This document shows positions 27,515 through 35,265 of a stretch of 64,000 nucleotides of DNA, one piece after another (positions within the stretch are counted from its first letter, which is position 1; each line of letters opens with the position of its first letter). The stretch lies in NCBI RefSeq assembly GCF_017303375.1, contig NZ_JAFKOH010000002.1, positions 124,001 to 188,000 on the forward strand. Direction: 5' to 3'. This stretch comes from Bacillus sp. NTK074B (GTDB lineage: Bacteria > Bacillota > Bacilli > Bacillales > Bacillaceae_B). A program made the translations under genes and the position numbers. Under the pieces are notes generated by a model. It made no database searches. It was not told where the DNA came from and saw only the letters and a list, made by a program, of their open reading frames with translations.

Positions 27515-28659
27515 ACAAGATCGGCCTCCCTTCTCGCTTTCTCAATCACATTTTCTATGACTTCTTCCTTTTCTTCCGTGAATTCACCTGTGGTCATGTC
27601 CTTGTAAAATTCTTTAAACAAGTCCATTTCAGACCGTGTTTTATCCTCTAAAACATCATGAAACGTATGTTTTTGTTTGGCATCTGTCAGATCGCGTTTC
27701 CTTTCCAGATGAAGAACGTTTGGGTAGACCTGGCGCAGTTGATTAATCGGATCGATTAACGTGCCCTCATCATGAAGGGTAATTTTCAGATAGTCATCCA
27801 CTTTCTGAGACTGATAGAAAGATGGGTCCAGCAATTCTTCCATATGTCCTTGCAGTTCCCTCATATCCAATTTGGGCTGAAGCACTTTCTCCCTTAATTG
27901 GAAAGTTCCGTCCTTCTCCATATCAACTATGGTGACCGATTTCCTTTGAGAAGCTTCAGAAAACGAATATTTCAAGAGGGAACCTGAATACCGAATCGTA
28001 TCATGTTTAATGGCATCCGGACTATGCAAATGTCCAAGGGCAGTGTAATGAAAAGGTCGGAACACCTCTGCTCCCACACATCCAGATCCTCCGACAGAAA
28101 GCGTGCGTTCAGAATCCGTTGTCTTCCCCCCGAGTACGAAGGCATGACCAACAAAAACATGTGGTTCATCCCGATTCATTTGTTCCTCAATTCTCTTGAC
28201 AATGGCTTCCATCGCTACATGATGACTATTGATTGAGTCTTCTTCAAGAACTTGTCTGACCGTGCCTGGTTCTGCATAGGGAACACAGTGAAAGTTCACA
28301 CCTTGGATGTTGATTGGTGTAAAGTCCTTCGTTACCTTCCCCTTTAAATAAAAACGACTATGTTTGTACCATGAAGATCCAAACGATAGCCTTTCTGCAC
28401 TATCATGATTGCCTGAGACAGCTACAATCGGTGTGTCGAGCTCTACATTTATTCGATACAACACCTCATCTAATAACTCCACTGCTTCTGTGGGTGGAAC
28501 AGACCGATCATAGAGATCACCTGCAATGACGACTGCATCGGGTTTTTCTTCTTTCACAAGATTTATGAATTCCTCCAATATGTATCGTTGTTCTTCTGTC
28601 ATATAAATGCCATGCACCAGTTTACCAAGGTGCCAGTCAGCGGTATGAATGAATTTCAC
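27511..28659 (-). CDS. sbcD: Exonuclease subunit SbcD (Mre11-like)
   Basis: 382 residues from a GTG at 28659 with AGGAG eight bases upstream; this gives VKFIHTADWHLGK at the N-terminus as in other SbcD proteins, while the longer open frame runs through the promoter. Metallophosphoesterase motifs: ADWHLG, GDLYDRS, SGNHDS, VGHAFVLGG, and a late GHLHSPD. Two-metal-ion nuclease subunit of the SbcCD complex. An extended -10 promoter and a LexA-like palindrome lie upstream. Confidence 0.95.
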   Translation of the reverse strand: MKFIHTADWHLGKLVHGIYMTEEQRYILEEFINLVKEEKPDAVVIAGDLYDRSVPPTEAVELLDEVLYRINVELDTPIVAVSGNHDSAERLSFGSSWYKHSRFYLKGKVTKDFTPINIQGVNFHCVPYAEPGTVRQVLEEDSINSHHVAMEAIVKRIEEQMNRDEPHVFVGHAFVLGGKTTDSERTLSVGGSGCVGAEVFRPFHYTALGHLHSPDAIKHDTIRYSGSLLKYSFSEASQRKSVTIVDMEKDGTFQLREKVLQPKLDMRELQGHMEELLDPSFYQSQKVDDYLKITLHDEGTLIDPINQLRQVYPNVLHLERKRDLTDAKQKHTFHDVLEDKTRSEMDLFKEFYKDMTTGEFTEEKEEVIENVIEKARREADLV

Positions 28660-28698
28660 TGTTTGATCTCCTCTCCGGCCAATAATGAATCTATCTAA

Positions 28699-28756
28699 AT
28701 TATAGCAAACTCCCAGGGTCTCTGTGTATGGGAAAACCCTGATAGAACATTCGTTC
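28699..28756 (-). promoter_or_regulatory. sbcD promoter with a LexA-like palindrome
   Basis: Extended -10 TGCTATAAT on the minus strand (TATAAT at 28704-28699) with a poor -35. GAACATTCGTTC at 28745-28756 has the GAAC-N4-GTTC core of the Bacillus LexA (Cheo) box, but both outer positions (C and G in the consensus) differ. It sits about 41 bases upstream of the -10. Confidence 0.5.
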
Positions 28757-28789
28757 CAACCATTACATGTTTTTCTATAAGCACCCTGA

Positions 28790-28815
28790 AAAAAGAGACC
28801 GCAAAAACGGTCCCC
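28790..28815 (-). terminator. Intrinsic terminator of the yvrJ-like gene
   Basis: Minus-strand GACCG / CGGTC hairpin followed by TTTTTT, just past the stop at 28821. Confidence 0.8.
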
Positions 28816-28820
28816 TTCCA

Positions 28821-28958
28821 TTATTCTTTGAGTTGCTGAGGTAGTGTTTGAATCGATGTGATGACAGCATCGAGCTTTGTCTCGATTCGATAAAGAAGAT
28901 ACATCGTGACCACAATCGGAAAGCCTACTTCAGATACAAAGGAAATAATCGATTCCAT
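28821..28958 (-). CDS. YvrJ-family small membrane protein
   Basis: 45 residues from the ATG at 28958 behind GGGGGAGA; the longer open frame upstream lacks a site. One membrane helix FPIVVTMYLLYRIETKLD matches the YvrJ family (FGFP-hydrophobic-YLLxRxExKLD). In relatives the gene is often found with holin-like or signalling genes, but its function is unknown. Here it stands alone with a terminator. Confidence 0.8.
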   Translation of the reverse strand: MESIISFVSEVGFPIVVTMYLLYRIETKLDAVITSIQTLPQQLKE

Positions 28959-29023
28959 GCTCTCCCCCCTTTCATCCTCTATATAGGTAATTGGAGAAGA
29001 AAAGGGTACAAAACCAACAAAGA

Positions 29024-29060
29024 AAAAGCGAACCCATGACAAATTGGATTCGCTTTTTTA
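29024..29060 (-). terminator. Intrinsic terminator of the lipoprotein gene
   Basis: AAAGCGAA ... TTCGCTTTTTT; symmetric enough to work in both directions, about 50 bases past the stop of the minus-strand lipoprotein gene. Confidence 0.7.
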
Positions 29061-29108
29061 AAAATGGTAGTAACAGATTGTTTGTGAGTAAACCTTTTTG
29101 GATTGGTT

Positions 29109-29633
29109 TTAGCCGTTTATGTCGCTGATTAAGCTTGAGCTTACCAGTCCTGCTTCATCAAGGATCTCTTTAATTTGGTTTTCTGCTTCATTTAATTTTT
29201 CATCAGCCGCCGTCAAATCTGCTTCTCCATCCGCAGCGAGTGCTTCAGCTTTCATGTTATATGATTCTGCAAGGGTGGATTTGAATGATTCCAGAGCTTC
29301 CTTTTGATCATCCAAGCTTTCAGGAATCTCCATACCTTCTACAGCTTCAGCAGATGCTTTCGCAGATGCTGCAGCAGAGTCTTTCAAAGCAGCCAATTCG
29401 TCTCCAGCAGGAGGCTCTTCTCCTGCCATTGCTTCTTCATAGCCATTTAAATCAATATCGACACCATTAACGGTTGTAGTTAAATTTAAGTAGAAATCCA
29501 TTAGATCACCAGCTACATTCTGGTTTTCTTCCGAACTTGCTGCATCGTCCTTTTTTTCTTTGTCAGAACCGGAATCAGAACATCCAGCCAGTGCCAATGA
29601 TAATCCCAGACCTAATAACCATACTTTTTTCAT
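29109..29633 (-). CDS. Putative acidic lipoprotein, unknown function
   Basis: 174 residues with a lipoprotein signal peptide ending in LALAGC (Cys18). The mature part is very acidic and Ala-rich (SDKEKKDDAASSEEN near the N-terminus; later AAASAKASAEAVEG), and mostly helical by composition. ATG start with GAGGGG upstream. Expected on the outer face of the membrane. No enzymatic motif is visible. Monocistronic. Confidence 0.75.
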   Translation of the reverse strand: MKKVWLLGLGLSLALAGCSDSGSDKEKKDDAASSEENQNVAGDLMDFYLNLTTTVNGVDIDLNGYEEAMAGEEPPAGDELAALKDSAAASAKASAEAVEGMEIPESLDDQKEALESFKSTLAESYNMKAEALAADGEADLTAADEKLNEAENQIKEILDEAGLVSSSLISDING

Positions 29634-29886
29634 ACTTGTTTCCCCTCTCTGTCTATATCAATATGTTCAAGTATTAATAGCAAGCAACACCTATCAGGAA
29701 ATCGCTTACTTTATCTTTCATAAGCCGGCAAAAAGTATCTTATCACGGGAATATTCCAAAGGTAAAGAAATATTTGCAGATTTCACCAAAGTTTAAATCT
29801 TATAAATATTTCAAATTAACAGCATACATCCTCTCAACTATTACATACCTGAAACAGGTCATCCACAAGGGCTTTTTGTAAAACAA
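29634..29886. other. AT-rich intergenic region, no gene seen
   Basis: Upstream region of the lipoprotein gene on one side and of tRNA-Sec on the other. I see no open frame with a ribosome site and no strong hairpin. Confidence 0.5.
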
Positions 29887-29915
29887 TTGAACAACCTTCC
29901 CTTCCATGGTATAAC
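29887..29915 (+). promoter_or_regulatory. SigA promoter of tRNA-Sec
   Basis: TTGAAC (29887-29892), exactly 17 bases, TATAAC (29910-29915). The predicted start of transcription is about 10 bases upstream of the mature tRNA 5' end, which suits a single-gene tRNA transcript. Confidence 0.75.
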
Positions 29916-29934
29916 TAAAATATAGGTACATTGT

Positions 29935-30030
29935 GGGGCTGATTGTTGAGCTGGTGCTTGCCTGAGTCTTCAAAACTTTTGAGAGGCGCGTGCCGTCTCT
30001 GCTGGGTTCGATTCCCAGGCAGTCCCGCCA
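29935..30030 (+). tRNA. selC: Selenocysteine tRNA (anticodon UCA)
   Basis: 96 bases, longer than an ordinary tRNA. The acceptor strand GGGGCTG (29935-29941) pairs with CAGTCCC (30020-30026), an eighth position being an A-G mismatch; G30027 is the discriminator and CCA (30028-30030) is encoded. The D stem GAGC/GCTT has a four-base loop. The anticodon loop CTTCAAA has TCA at 29970-29972. The long variable arm is GAGAGGC / GCC-G-TCTC with a GCGT loop (29981-29999). The T arm is CTGGG-TTCGATT-CCCAG. Every element fits tRNA-Sec, the partner of SelB encoded at 20244. It is charged with Ser, then converted by SelA using selenophosphate from SelD; those genes are not in the window. Confidence 0.95.
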
Positions 30031-30055
30031 TAAAAATTCATACATATACAAAGTA

Positions 30056-30085
30056 AAGCACCCTTATGTCGATATAAGGGTGCTT
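30056..30085. terminator. Bidirectional terminator between tRNA-Sec and the histidine kinase gene
   Basis: Long stem AAGCACCCTTAT / ATAAGGGTGCTT with a short loop, followed by AGTTT on the plus strand and TACTTTG on the minus strand. T-runs are modest in both directions but the stem is strong. Confidence 0.8.
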
Positions 30086-30088
30086 AGT

Positions 30089-31414
30089 TTAATGATTTTG
30101 AACTATTTCGCGTTTCTTCCTTTCCGAAGCCCGTACTCCATCAAATAATAAGTGGAATGTTGTCCCTTCACCCTGTTCACTATGTACCCTTATATCCGCT
30201 CCGTGATCCCGCAGAATCCTTAGGCATATTGTAAGACCCAGGCCGGTTCCTTTGGTTTTAGTCGTAAAGAAAGGCTCACCGAGTTTATCAATCGTTTCCT
30301 TCTTCATTCCGACACCTTCATCTTTAAATGTCAATTGTACTTTATTTTGTACATTGACAGCAGCATGAATGGAGATTGTACCTCCATGTGGCATGGCTTC
30401 TATGGCATTTTTAATCAAATTGATGAAGACCTGCTTTAATTGATTTTCATCACCGCGGATAAACATCTCTCTTTCACGGAATTTTGTTTGAATTTCTATA
30501 TTATATAAAATGGCATTCGTATTCAGTAATTTCGATACATGATCCAGTGTCTCGATGATATTGATTCGCTTGTAGGTGACAGATTGTGGCTTTGCCAGTA
30601 TCAATAGCTCGCTCAGCACAAGTTCGATCCGTTTGATTTCTGAAAAGACAATCCCTAAGTATTCATTTGTTTTCTCATCGGCGCTGTCTTTCAATAATTG
30701 CAGAAATCCATTGATTGAAGTCAGGGGGTTTCGAACTTCATGGGCGATTCCGGCAGCTAATTGCCCTGCTACTGAAAGTTTTTGAGATTCGATAGCCAGG
30801 GTTTCATTCATTTCAATCAATTCTTCCTCGTTATGCACTCTTTCCGTAATGTCTGAAATGGTCCCCACTATTCCCGAAAGTTCACCATCCACATTATAGT
30901 TTAGCTTGATATTGACTTCACCCCATCTGAACTCACCATCCCTTTTATGATATGAGAAATCCATCTTGGTCTTATCCTTTTTCAAACTGATGCTTTGTCT
31001 TACCAGTCGGAGAATTTCGTGGCGTTCGGTGAGGGAGATAAAATGAAGGGCATTCTTGTGAAGGCTTTCTTTGATCGAATATCCCGTGAATTCTTCCCAT
31101 GAGTGATTGAGGAATTGAAACTCCCCTTTGGCATTCGTATGAAATACCACTTCATCAATGCTTTGGAGGACATGCTGCATTTCTTCATTGAGGATCCTCA
31201 CTCTCTCTTCACTTTCTTTTAAGGAGGTCAATGTCTTCTGGCTGACGTCATAACTTTTACCCATATAGTAGCTGACAAAGAGGATCAATATAGTAAAAAC
31301 CATATCTACTTTCAAATCAACGGGGTAATGAAGAACAAAATAATAAATAAAATCCCACGTGATGACCAATAAAAGTCCAGTGAGTATTGATATGATCCTA
31401 CCCCTGTATATCAT
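30089..31414 (-). CDS. Orphan PAS-domain sensor histidine kinase (sporulation-kinase type)
   Basis: 441 residues. Two N-terminal membrane helices (about 7-30 and 36-52) are followed by a coiled linker, one PAS domain (about 80-195, FLNHSWEEFTGYSI ... GIVGTISDITE), the dimerisation/phosphotransfer helix with His225 (AGIAHEVRNPLTS), and a GHKL ATPase (N box NLIKNAIEAM, G1 FKDEGVGM, F box EPFFTTK, G2 GTGLGL). Architecture and lack of an adjacent response regulator fit the Kin family that feeds the Spo0A phosphorelay, but the target is inferred. AGGAGG eight bases before the ATG. Confidence 0.9.
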   Translation of the reverse strand: MIYRGRIISILTGLLLVITWDFIYYFVLHYPVDLKVDMVFTILILFVSYYMGKSYDVSQKTLTSLKESEERVRILNEEMQHVLQSIDEVVFHTNAKGEFQFLNHSWEEFTGYSIKESLHKNALHFISLTERHEILRLVRQSISLKKDKTKMDFSYHKRDGEFRWGEVNIKLNYNVDGELSGIVGTISDITERVHNEEELIEMNETLAIESQKLSVAGQLAAGIAHEVRNPLTSINGFLQLLKDSADEKTNEYLGIVFSEIKRIELVLSELLILAKPQSVTYKRINIIETLDHVSKLLNTNAILYNIEIQTKFREREMFIRGDENQLKQVFINLIKNAIEAMPHGGTISIHAAVNVQNKVQLTFKDEGVGMKKETIDKLGEPFFTTKTKGTGLGLTICLRILRDHGADIRVHSEQGEGTTFHLLFDGVRASERKKREIVQNH

Positions 31415-31548
31415 CTTACGAGCCTCCTGTCTGTACTATCTTTAGAATCTATCGAAATAGAAAGAATTTTCACGATATTTGCTATTTATTAGTATATCAT
31501 TTCTAATTAAGAACAGTATAGACTTCTTTTATAAAAACCATGATAATC

Positions 31549-31577
31549 TTGTCACGGGCAATCTCGTTGTCTATAAT
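31549..31577 (+). promoter_or_regulatory. SigA promoter of yneK
   Basis: TTGTCA (31549-31554), 17 bases, TATAAT (31572-31577), about 34 bases upstream of the ATG. Confidence 0.75.
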
Positions 31578-31610
31578 TGAATACGATACGCTGTATACTG
31601 AGGTGAAAAC

Positions 31611-32036
31611 ATGCTGGAAGGTTGGTTTTTATATTTCATCCTTTTTTGGGTGGTTTTTTTAGTGGCTTCTTTCGCTATAGGCGGGTTTTTTATGTTCAGG
31701 AAATTCTTAAAGAGGTTTCCAAAAGAAGATGGAAAGTCTGATTTGGATTGGGAAGAACATTATGTGAATGAAACCATTCATTTATGGGGAGACGATGAAA
31801 AGAAAATGCTTAATGAGCTTGTGACCCCGGTTCCTGAATTATTCAGGGATGTTGCGAAACAAAAAATCGCAGGGAAGATTGGTGAACTGGCATTAAAAGA
31901 AAGGGCCGGTGCCATTACTCAAGAACTGGTCATTAAAGGATACATTTTAGCGACCCCGAAACGAGATCATAAGTTTCTAAGGAAAAAACTTGAAGAGATG
32001 CACATAGAAGTTACTCCTTATGAACATTTATTCTAA
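31611..32036 (+). CDS. yneK: YneK-like membrane-anchored protein (DUF2621)
   Basis: 141 residues: one N-terminal helix (about 5-28), then a soluble, charged domain (DWEEHYVNETIHLWGDDEKK, then AKQKIAGKIGELALKERAG) typical of DUF2621. Function unknown. In B. subtilis yneK follows ccdC; here it is on the opposite strand, separated by a protease gene, but in the same neighbourhood. The next small ORF (32056) is 19 bases downstream and shares the terminator, so the two are probably co-transcribed. Confidence 0.85.
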   Translation: MLEGWFLYFILFWVVFLVASFAIGGFFMFRKFLKRFPKEDGKSDLDWEEHYVNETIHLWGDDEKKMLNELVTPVPELFRDVAKQKIAGKIGELALKERAGAITQELVIKGYILATPKRDHKFLRKKLEEMHIEVTPYEHLF

Positions 32037-32055
32037 CAAACAGGCAGGGAACAAC

Positions 32056-32160
32056 ATGGGACCGATACTTGTAATCCCAATTGTGTTATATTTAATTTTT
32101 ATTGTCGGTGCGGCTTTTCTCTATGTAAGGTCGAAGAAATCCAAAAGAGGTAAACGTTAA
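32056..32160 (+). CDS. 34-residue single-helix membrane peptide
   Basis: ATG with AGGGA five bases upstream, 34 codons, stop TAA inside the rising arm of the terminator. Helix PILVIPIVLYLIFIVGAAFLY followed by a strongly basic tail (VRSKKSKRGKR), so N-out/C-in by the positive-inside rule. Its position directly after yneK suggests a functional link. Too short for family recognition. Confidence 0.55.
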   Translation: MGPILVIPIVLYLIFIVGAAFLYVRSKKSKRGKR

Positions 32161-32176
32161 TCGTTTACCTCTTTTT
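32143..32176. terminator. Bidirectional terminator, yneK unit and M50-like gene
   Basis: Perfect stem AAAAGAGGTAAACG / CGTTTACCTCTTTT with T5 on the plus side and A4 on the other. It overlaps the last codons of the 34-residue ORF. Confidence 0.92.
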
Positions 32177-32182
32177 ATGCGT

Positions 32183-32677
32183 TCAATCGATGGGATCTTC
32201 TGCTTTGCCGAAGCGAACTACATCAAGGATCGCTTGGCCATCACTCGGTTTACCTTCCCCATTTCTGAAAGGGAATAGTGAAAAGAATATAAAGTAAACA
32301 GAAAAATAGACAAATTGATAGAAAAAGATGTGAACGGGTATGACCCCTGCATATATGAGGAAGTTGATCAATAAAATGGCGAGTAAATTAAATAAACTAC
32401 CTGCCATATAAATTAGCACATGTACCCACACTTTATCATACTTTAAATCTCTATATTGGCACCATCCTTCCATAAAGTACATCCTTTTGACTTCCAATGG
32501 TCCAATTTTCATTAAATGTTTTCCTGTTCCAATCGCAAACTTGATCTTTGCCCCGAATAATCGTGCGACGATAATATGACCTGCTTCATGTACAATGGTT
32601 ACCAATGGCAATGTAAGAAAGAATGCCAGGAAAAATGTCCATATGTCTGCTAACGTAAACAACCTTAACCCCACCAA
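32183..32677 (-). CDS. Small M50-like (site-2 protease family) membrane metalloprotease
   Basis: 164 residues with three to four membrane segments. The zinc motif HEAGH is at about residue 30 in the first helix (TIVHEAGHIIVARLFG), and the second M50-type motif region NGEGKPSDGQAI is near residue 140, with the Asp expected to complete the zinc site. It lacks PDZ and other accessory domains, so it is a minimal member. Substrate unknown. Convergent with yneK, separate from ccdC. Confidence 0.78.
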   Translation of the reverse strand: MVGLRLFTLADIWTFFLAFFLTLPLVTIVHEAGHIIVARLFGAKIKFAIGTGKHLMKIGPLEVKRMYFMEGWCQYRDLKYDKVWVHVLIYMAGSLFNLLAILLINFLIYAGVIPVHIFFYQFVYFSVYFIFFSLFPFRNGEGKPSDGQAILDVVRFGKAEDPID

Positions 32678-32882
32678 TAACTCTTAAAATTTTAATCTTT
32701 CCTTACTATTGCCCTTTAAGATTCAGAAGTAAGCATATTTATCACTATTGTAATAAAATCGTAATCTCTTGGTTTTCTCCTTTTCATGTTTTGTCAACGA
32801 GTTTGTACTATAGGGTGAGCCCGTAAGAGTCAACTCACGCCCCACGGAAAAGCAGAAACTAACTTTGGGGATAGAGCCAAAA

Positions 32883-32916
32883 ACAAAAAAAGGCAGGTGG
32901 CGTCCACCTGCTCATT
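32883..32916 (-). terminator. Intrinsic terminator of ccdC
   Basis: Minus-strand GAGCAGGTGG / CCACCTGC with a short loop and a following T7. It lies just past the stop at 32927. Confidence 0.9.
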
Positions 32917-32926
32917 TTATGTTGTA

Positions 32927-33406
32927 TTATATTGAATTGGTCGTAAGATCCTGATTTTCCTGGTGGAGCTTTTTATATTGAAAATACATGGTTATTCTCC
33001 ATGGAACGATCATCCCAAAAGCAAGTATCCAGAACATTCCGCTCAGCTCGCCGTAATCAATGGAAGTACTGAGTATGGACTTTGCAACAATACGGATTAA
33101 CAGAAGGCCGATCAAAATGAATGCAAACGCTTTGGAGCGTTTCAGATAAATATCATTCTCACGTATTTCAAACTTAGATGTCTTGATTAATAATAGGGAA
33201 AATACCATACCGACCGTAATGGCCTCTAAGAATTCACTTATACTGACACGAAAGACAGGGAATAAAAACATCAATGCACCAGTACTCATAAAGAGTGGTG
33301 GTAAGATAATCTTTTTACCGCTTACAGGTCTTTTCTGTGCTTTCATCCGAATAAAAATCACCATAAATCCCATACAAATCGCTACAATGGATGAAGCAAT
33401 CATCAT
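32927..33406 (-). CDS. ccdC: CcdC-like membrane protein of cytochrome c maturation
   Basis: 159 residues, five predicted membrane helices, with the CcdC/YneJ signatures KRPVSGKKIILPPLFMSTG and GMIVPWRITMYFQYKK. ccdC follows ccdA and ccdB in B. subtilis; it is found with cytochrome c biogenesis genes but is dispensable there. Same order here on the minus strand (ccdA-ccdB-ccdC). ATG start. Confidence 0.9.
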   Translation of the reverse strand: MMIASSIVAICMGFMVIFIRMKAQKRPVSGKKIILPPLFMSTGALMFLFPVFRVSISEFLEAITVGMVFSLLLIKTSKFEIRENDIYLKRSKAFAFILIGLLLIRIVAKSILSTSIDYGELSGMFWILAFGMIVPWRITMYFQYKKLHQENQDLTTNSI

Positions 33407-33529
33407 ATAGCATCATCATCCTTTTATAATCTACTTTAAAGTACCTTTCCTTATTATAGCTTAATTTAAGAAAAAACAAAAACACAAAAAAAAGAGAGAA
33501 TGAATAGAAACTTCAATCTCTCCTTTGAT

Positions 33530-33892
33530 TTATGATCCCAACACCCTTTTAATGGCTTCATCTACACGAACTTCGTCAAATGGTTTAACAACAAAGTCCT
33601 TGGCTCCTGCTTCAATGGCTTCCACTACAACCTTTTGCTGTCCCATTGCAGAACACATGATCACCTTTGCTTGAGGAAACTCTTCCAGAATCTCCTTAAC
33701 CGCTTCAATCCCATTCATCTCAGGCATGGTGATATCCATCGTTACCAGATCTGGCTGAAGCTCACGATACTTCTCGACGGCAATAAGTCCATTCTCAGCT
33801 TCCCCAACTACTTCGTGTCCGCTGGATGCAAGCATGTTTCCAAGAGTCAATCTCATAAATTTCGCATCATCCACTACAAGTATCGTTGCCAC
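33530..33892 (-). CDS. ccdB: CheY-like single-domain response regulator CcdB (YneI)
   Basis: 120 residues from a GTG at 33892 (AGGAGG eight bases upstream), which gives the same start and length as B. subtilis YneI. The receiver domain has the acidic pair DD (8-9 region, ILVVDDAKFMR), phospho-acceptor Asp in LVTMDITMPEM (about 53), Ser/Thr in CSAMG, and Lys in VVKPFD. It has no output domain. It lies between ccdA and ccdC. The partner kinase is unknown; despite its name, no direct role in heme delivery is shown. Confidence 0.92.
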   Translation of the reverse strand: MATILVVDDAKFMRLTLGNMLASSGHEVVGEAENGLIAVEKYRELQPDLVTMDITMPEMNGIEAVKEILEEFPQAKVIMCSAMGQQKVVVEAIEAGAKDFVVKPFDEVRVDEAIKRVLGS

Positions 33893-34021
33893 AGATGTTT
33901 CCTCCTCGTATACTCTATCGATGTCCATTGTGTGAAATTACCTGAATAATCCATTTAAACTATACCATAAAACGTAAAGATGATTCAATTTATTCTATAC
34001 ATCTTCCTCTTAAAATCCGAA

Positions 34022-34729
34022 TTAAAACCCTTGAAATCCACCAAATATCGTCGTAAAGTATGCAAGAATGACCGTCATCCAATCAAAGAATAACATGATT
34101 CCTACAACAATCATGACGTATCCCCCTATTTTCACGATCTTCCCACTGTTCTTCCTGATCCATTGCATCTTTCCGACAAAAAATGACAGAATGAAGAAAG
34201 GGATGGCAAACCCTAATACGTACGCTGTCATATACATGACGCCTGAACCCGGATTAGTTGCCGCCAGTGCCAGTACCGAAGCAAGGATCGGGCCTGTGCA
34301 GGGAGTCCATCCGGCAGCGAAAGCCATACCGATCAGAATGGAACCAATGAATCCTGCTGGCCTATTCTTAAATTCAAATCTGCGGTCCTTCATCAAAGAT
34401 TCAGGTGTAAAGACGCCGATGACGACTAAACCAAATATAACGATAAAAATGGCCCCAAGCTGTCGAATCAGGTCTTTATAGTTTAAAAAGAAGTTCCCAA
34501 TAAATGTTGCCCCAAATCCTATGGCGATAAAAATGGCAGAAAAACCGATCAAGAAAAATAACGTGTGTAATAAACTTCTTCTTTGAAGCATGGCATTATC
34601 CGTTTTCAGTTCATTGACACTCATCCCGGTTATGTATGATAGAAAAGCGGGATATAAGGGTAAGCAGCATGGGGATATGAAGCTTAAGAATCCTGCCCCG
34701 AATGCTAAGAAAATATTAATGTCAGACAT
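34022..34729 (-). CDS. ccdA: CcdA, thiol-disulfide transmembrane reductant carrier for cytochrome c maturation
   Basis: 235 residues with six membrane helices. Conserved cysteines: [19 protein letters not shown] near the N-terminus and [11 protein letters not shown] in helix 4, the pair that passes electrons from thioredoxin to ResA on the outer face. Needed for cytochrome c and for spore cortex formation (via StoA) in B. subtilis. ATG start with AGGAGA upstream. First of ccdA-ccdB-ccdC, though the gaps of about 100 bases allow internal promoters. Confidence 0.95.
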   Translation of the reverse strand: MSDINIFLAFGAGFLSFISPCCLPLYPAFLSYITGMSVNELKTDNAMLQRRSLLHTLFFLIGFSAIFIAIGFGATFIGNFFLNYKDLIRQLGAIFIVIFGLVVIGVFTPESLMKDRRFEFKNRPAGFIGSILIGMAFAAGWTPCTGPILASVLALAATNPGSGVMYMTAYVLGFAIPFFILSFFVGKMQWIRKNSGKIVKIGGYVMIVVGIMLFFDWMTVILAYFTTIFGGFQGF

Positions 34730-34895
34730 TTTTACATCTCCTACAATTCAGTATATATATCTATTCTATCAAACAATGCCCTGAACTATGAGGGATGTTT
34801 GTGTGAAAGATTTGTGACCATTTGATTACAATTCCCTATAACTCTTTCATTTGTATTAAAGTCTCTTTTCTTTTTTTAAAACCGCTAATTTTACT

Positions 34896-34924
34896 TTGAA
34901 AAAAAGTGCTCTTTTCGTTATACT
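34896..34924 (+). promoter_or_regulatory. SigA promoter of the Spo0E-like gene
   Basis: TTGAAA (34896-34901), 17 bases, TATACT (34919-34924), about 70 bases upstream of the GTG start. Confidence 0.7.
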
Positions 34925-34994
34925 AATAAAAAGTTACAGTTATTACTAGTTTTGTATTCCTCTTGTCAGGACATACAAAAGAAAGGAAACAGCC

Positions 34995-35174
34995 GTGTCT
35001 AAAAAAGAGCTTCTCGAACGAATTGAAAAAAAGCGTTCTCAATTAATTGATATTGTTGCTGAAAATGGACTCACCTCACCTCAAGCTATTCAATTTAGTC
35101 AGGAACTTGATCGTCTGTTAAATAGCTACAACTCTCAATACATAAAAAAATGCTGCACCCCCCAAATGAGCTAA
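34995..35174 (+). CDS. Spo0E-family aspartyl-phosphate phosphatase
   Basis: 59 residues from a GTG (AAAGGA seven bases upstream). A helical hairpin: KKELLERIEKKRSQLID, a turn, then IQFSQELDRLLNSY containing the family signature SQELDxLL(N). These proteins dephosphorylate Spo0A~P and delay sporulation. The position next to ccdA recalls B. subtilis ynzD. The C-terminal tail has CC (YIKKCCTPQMS), unusual for such a small cytosolic protein. Confidence 0.88.
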   Translation: MSKKELLERIEKKRSQLIDIVAENGLTSPQAIQFSQELDRLLNSYNSQYIKKCCTPQMS

Positions 35175-35218
35175 ACAATTTTTCATATAAATGGATGATT
35201 TTCTATTTAAATATAATA

Positions 35219-35250
35219 AGGGAGACTCCTATATATACGGAGTCTCTTTG
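35219..35250. terminator. Bidirectional terminator
   Basis: GAGACTCC / GGAGTCTC stem with an AT-rich loop between the Spo0E-like gene and the converging ABC exporter gene. The following T-run (CTTTG) is short. Confidence 0.7.
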
Positions 35251-35265
35251 TTTACCCATATCCTT

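Noticed and set aside
28660-28821. N-terminal extension of SbcD
   Set aside because: It covers the -10 box and LexA-like site; the GTG at 28659 gives the normal family N-terminus.
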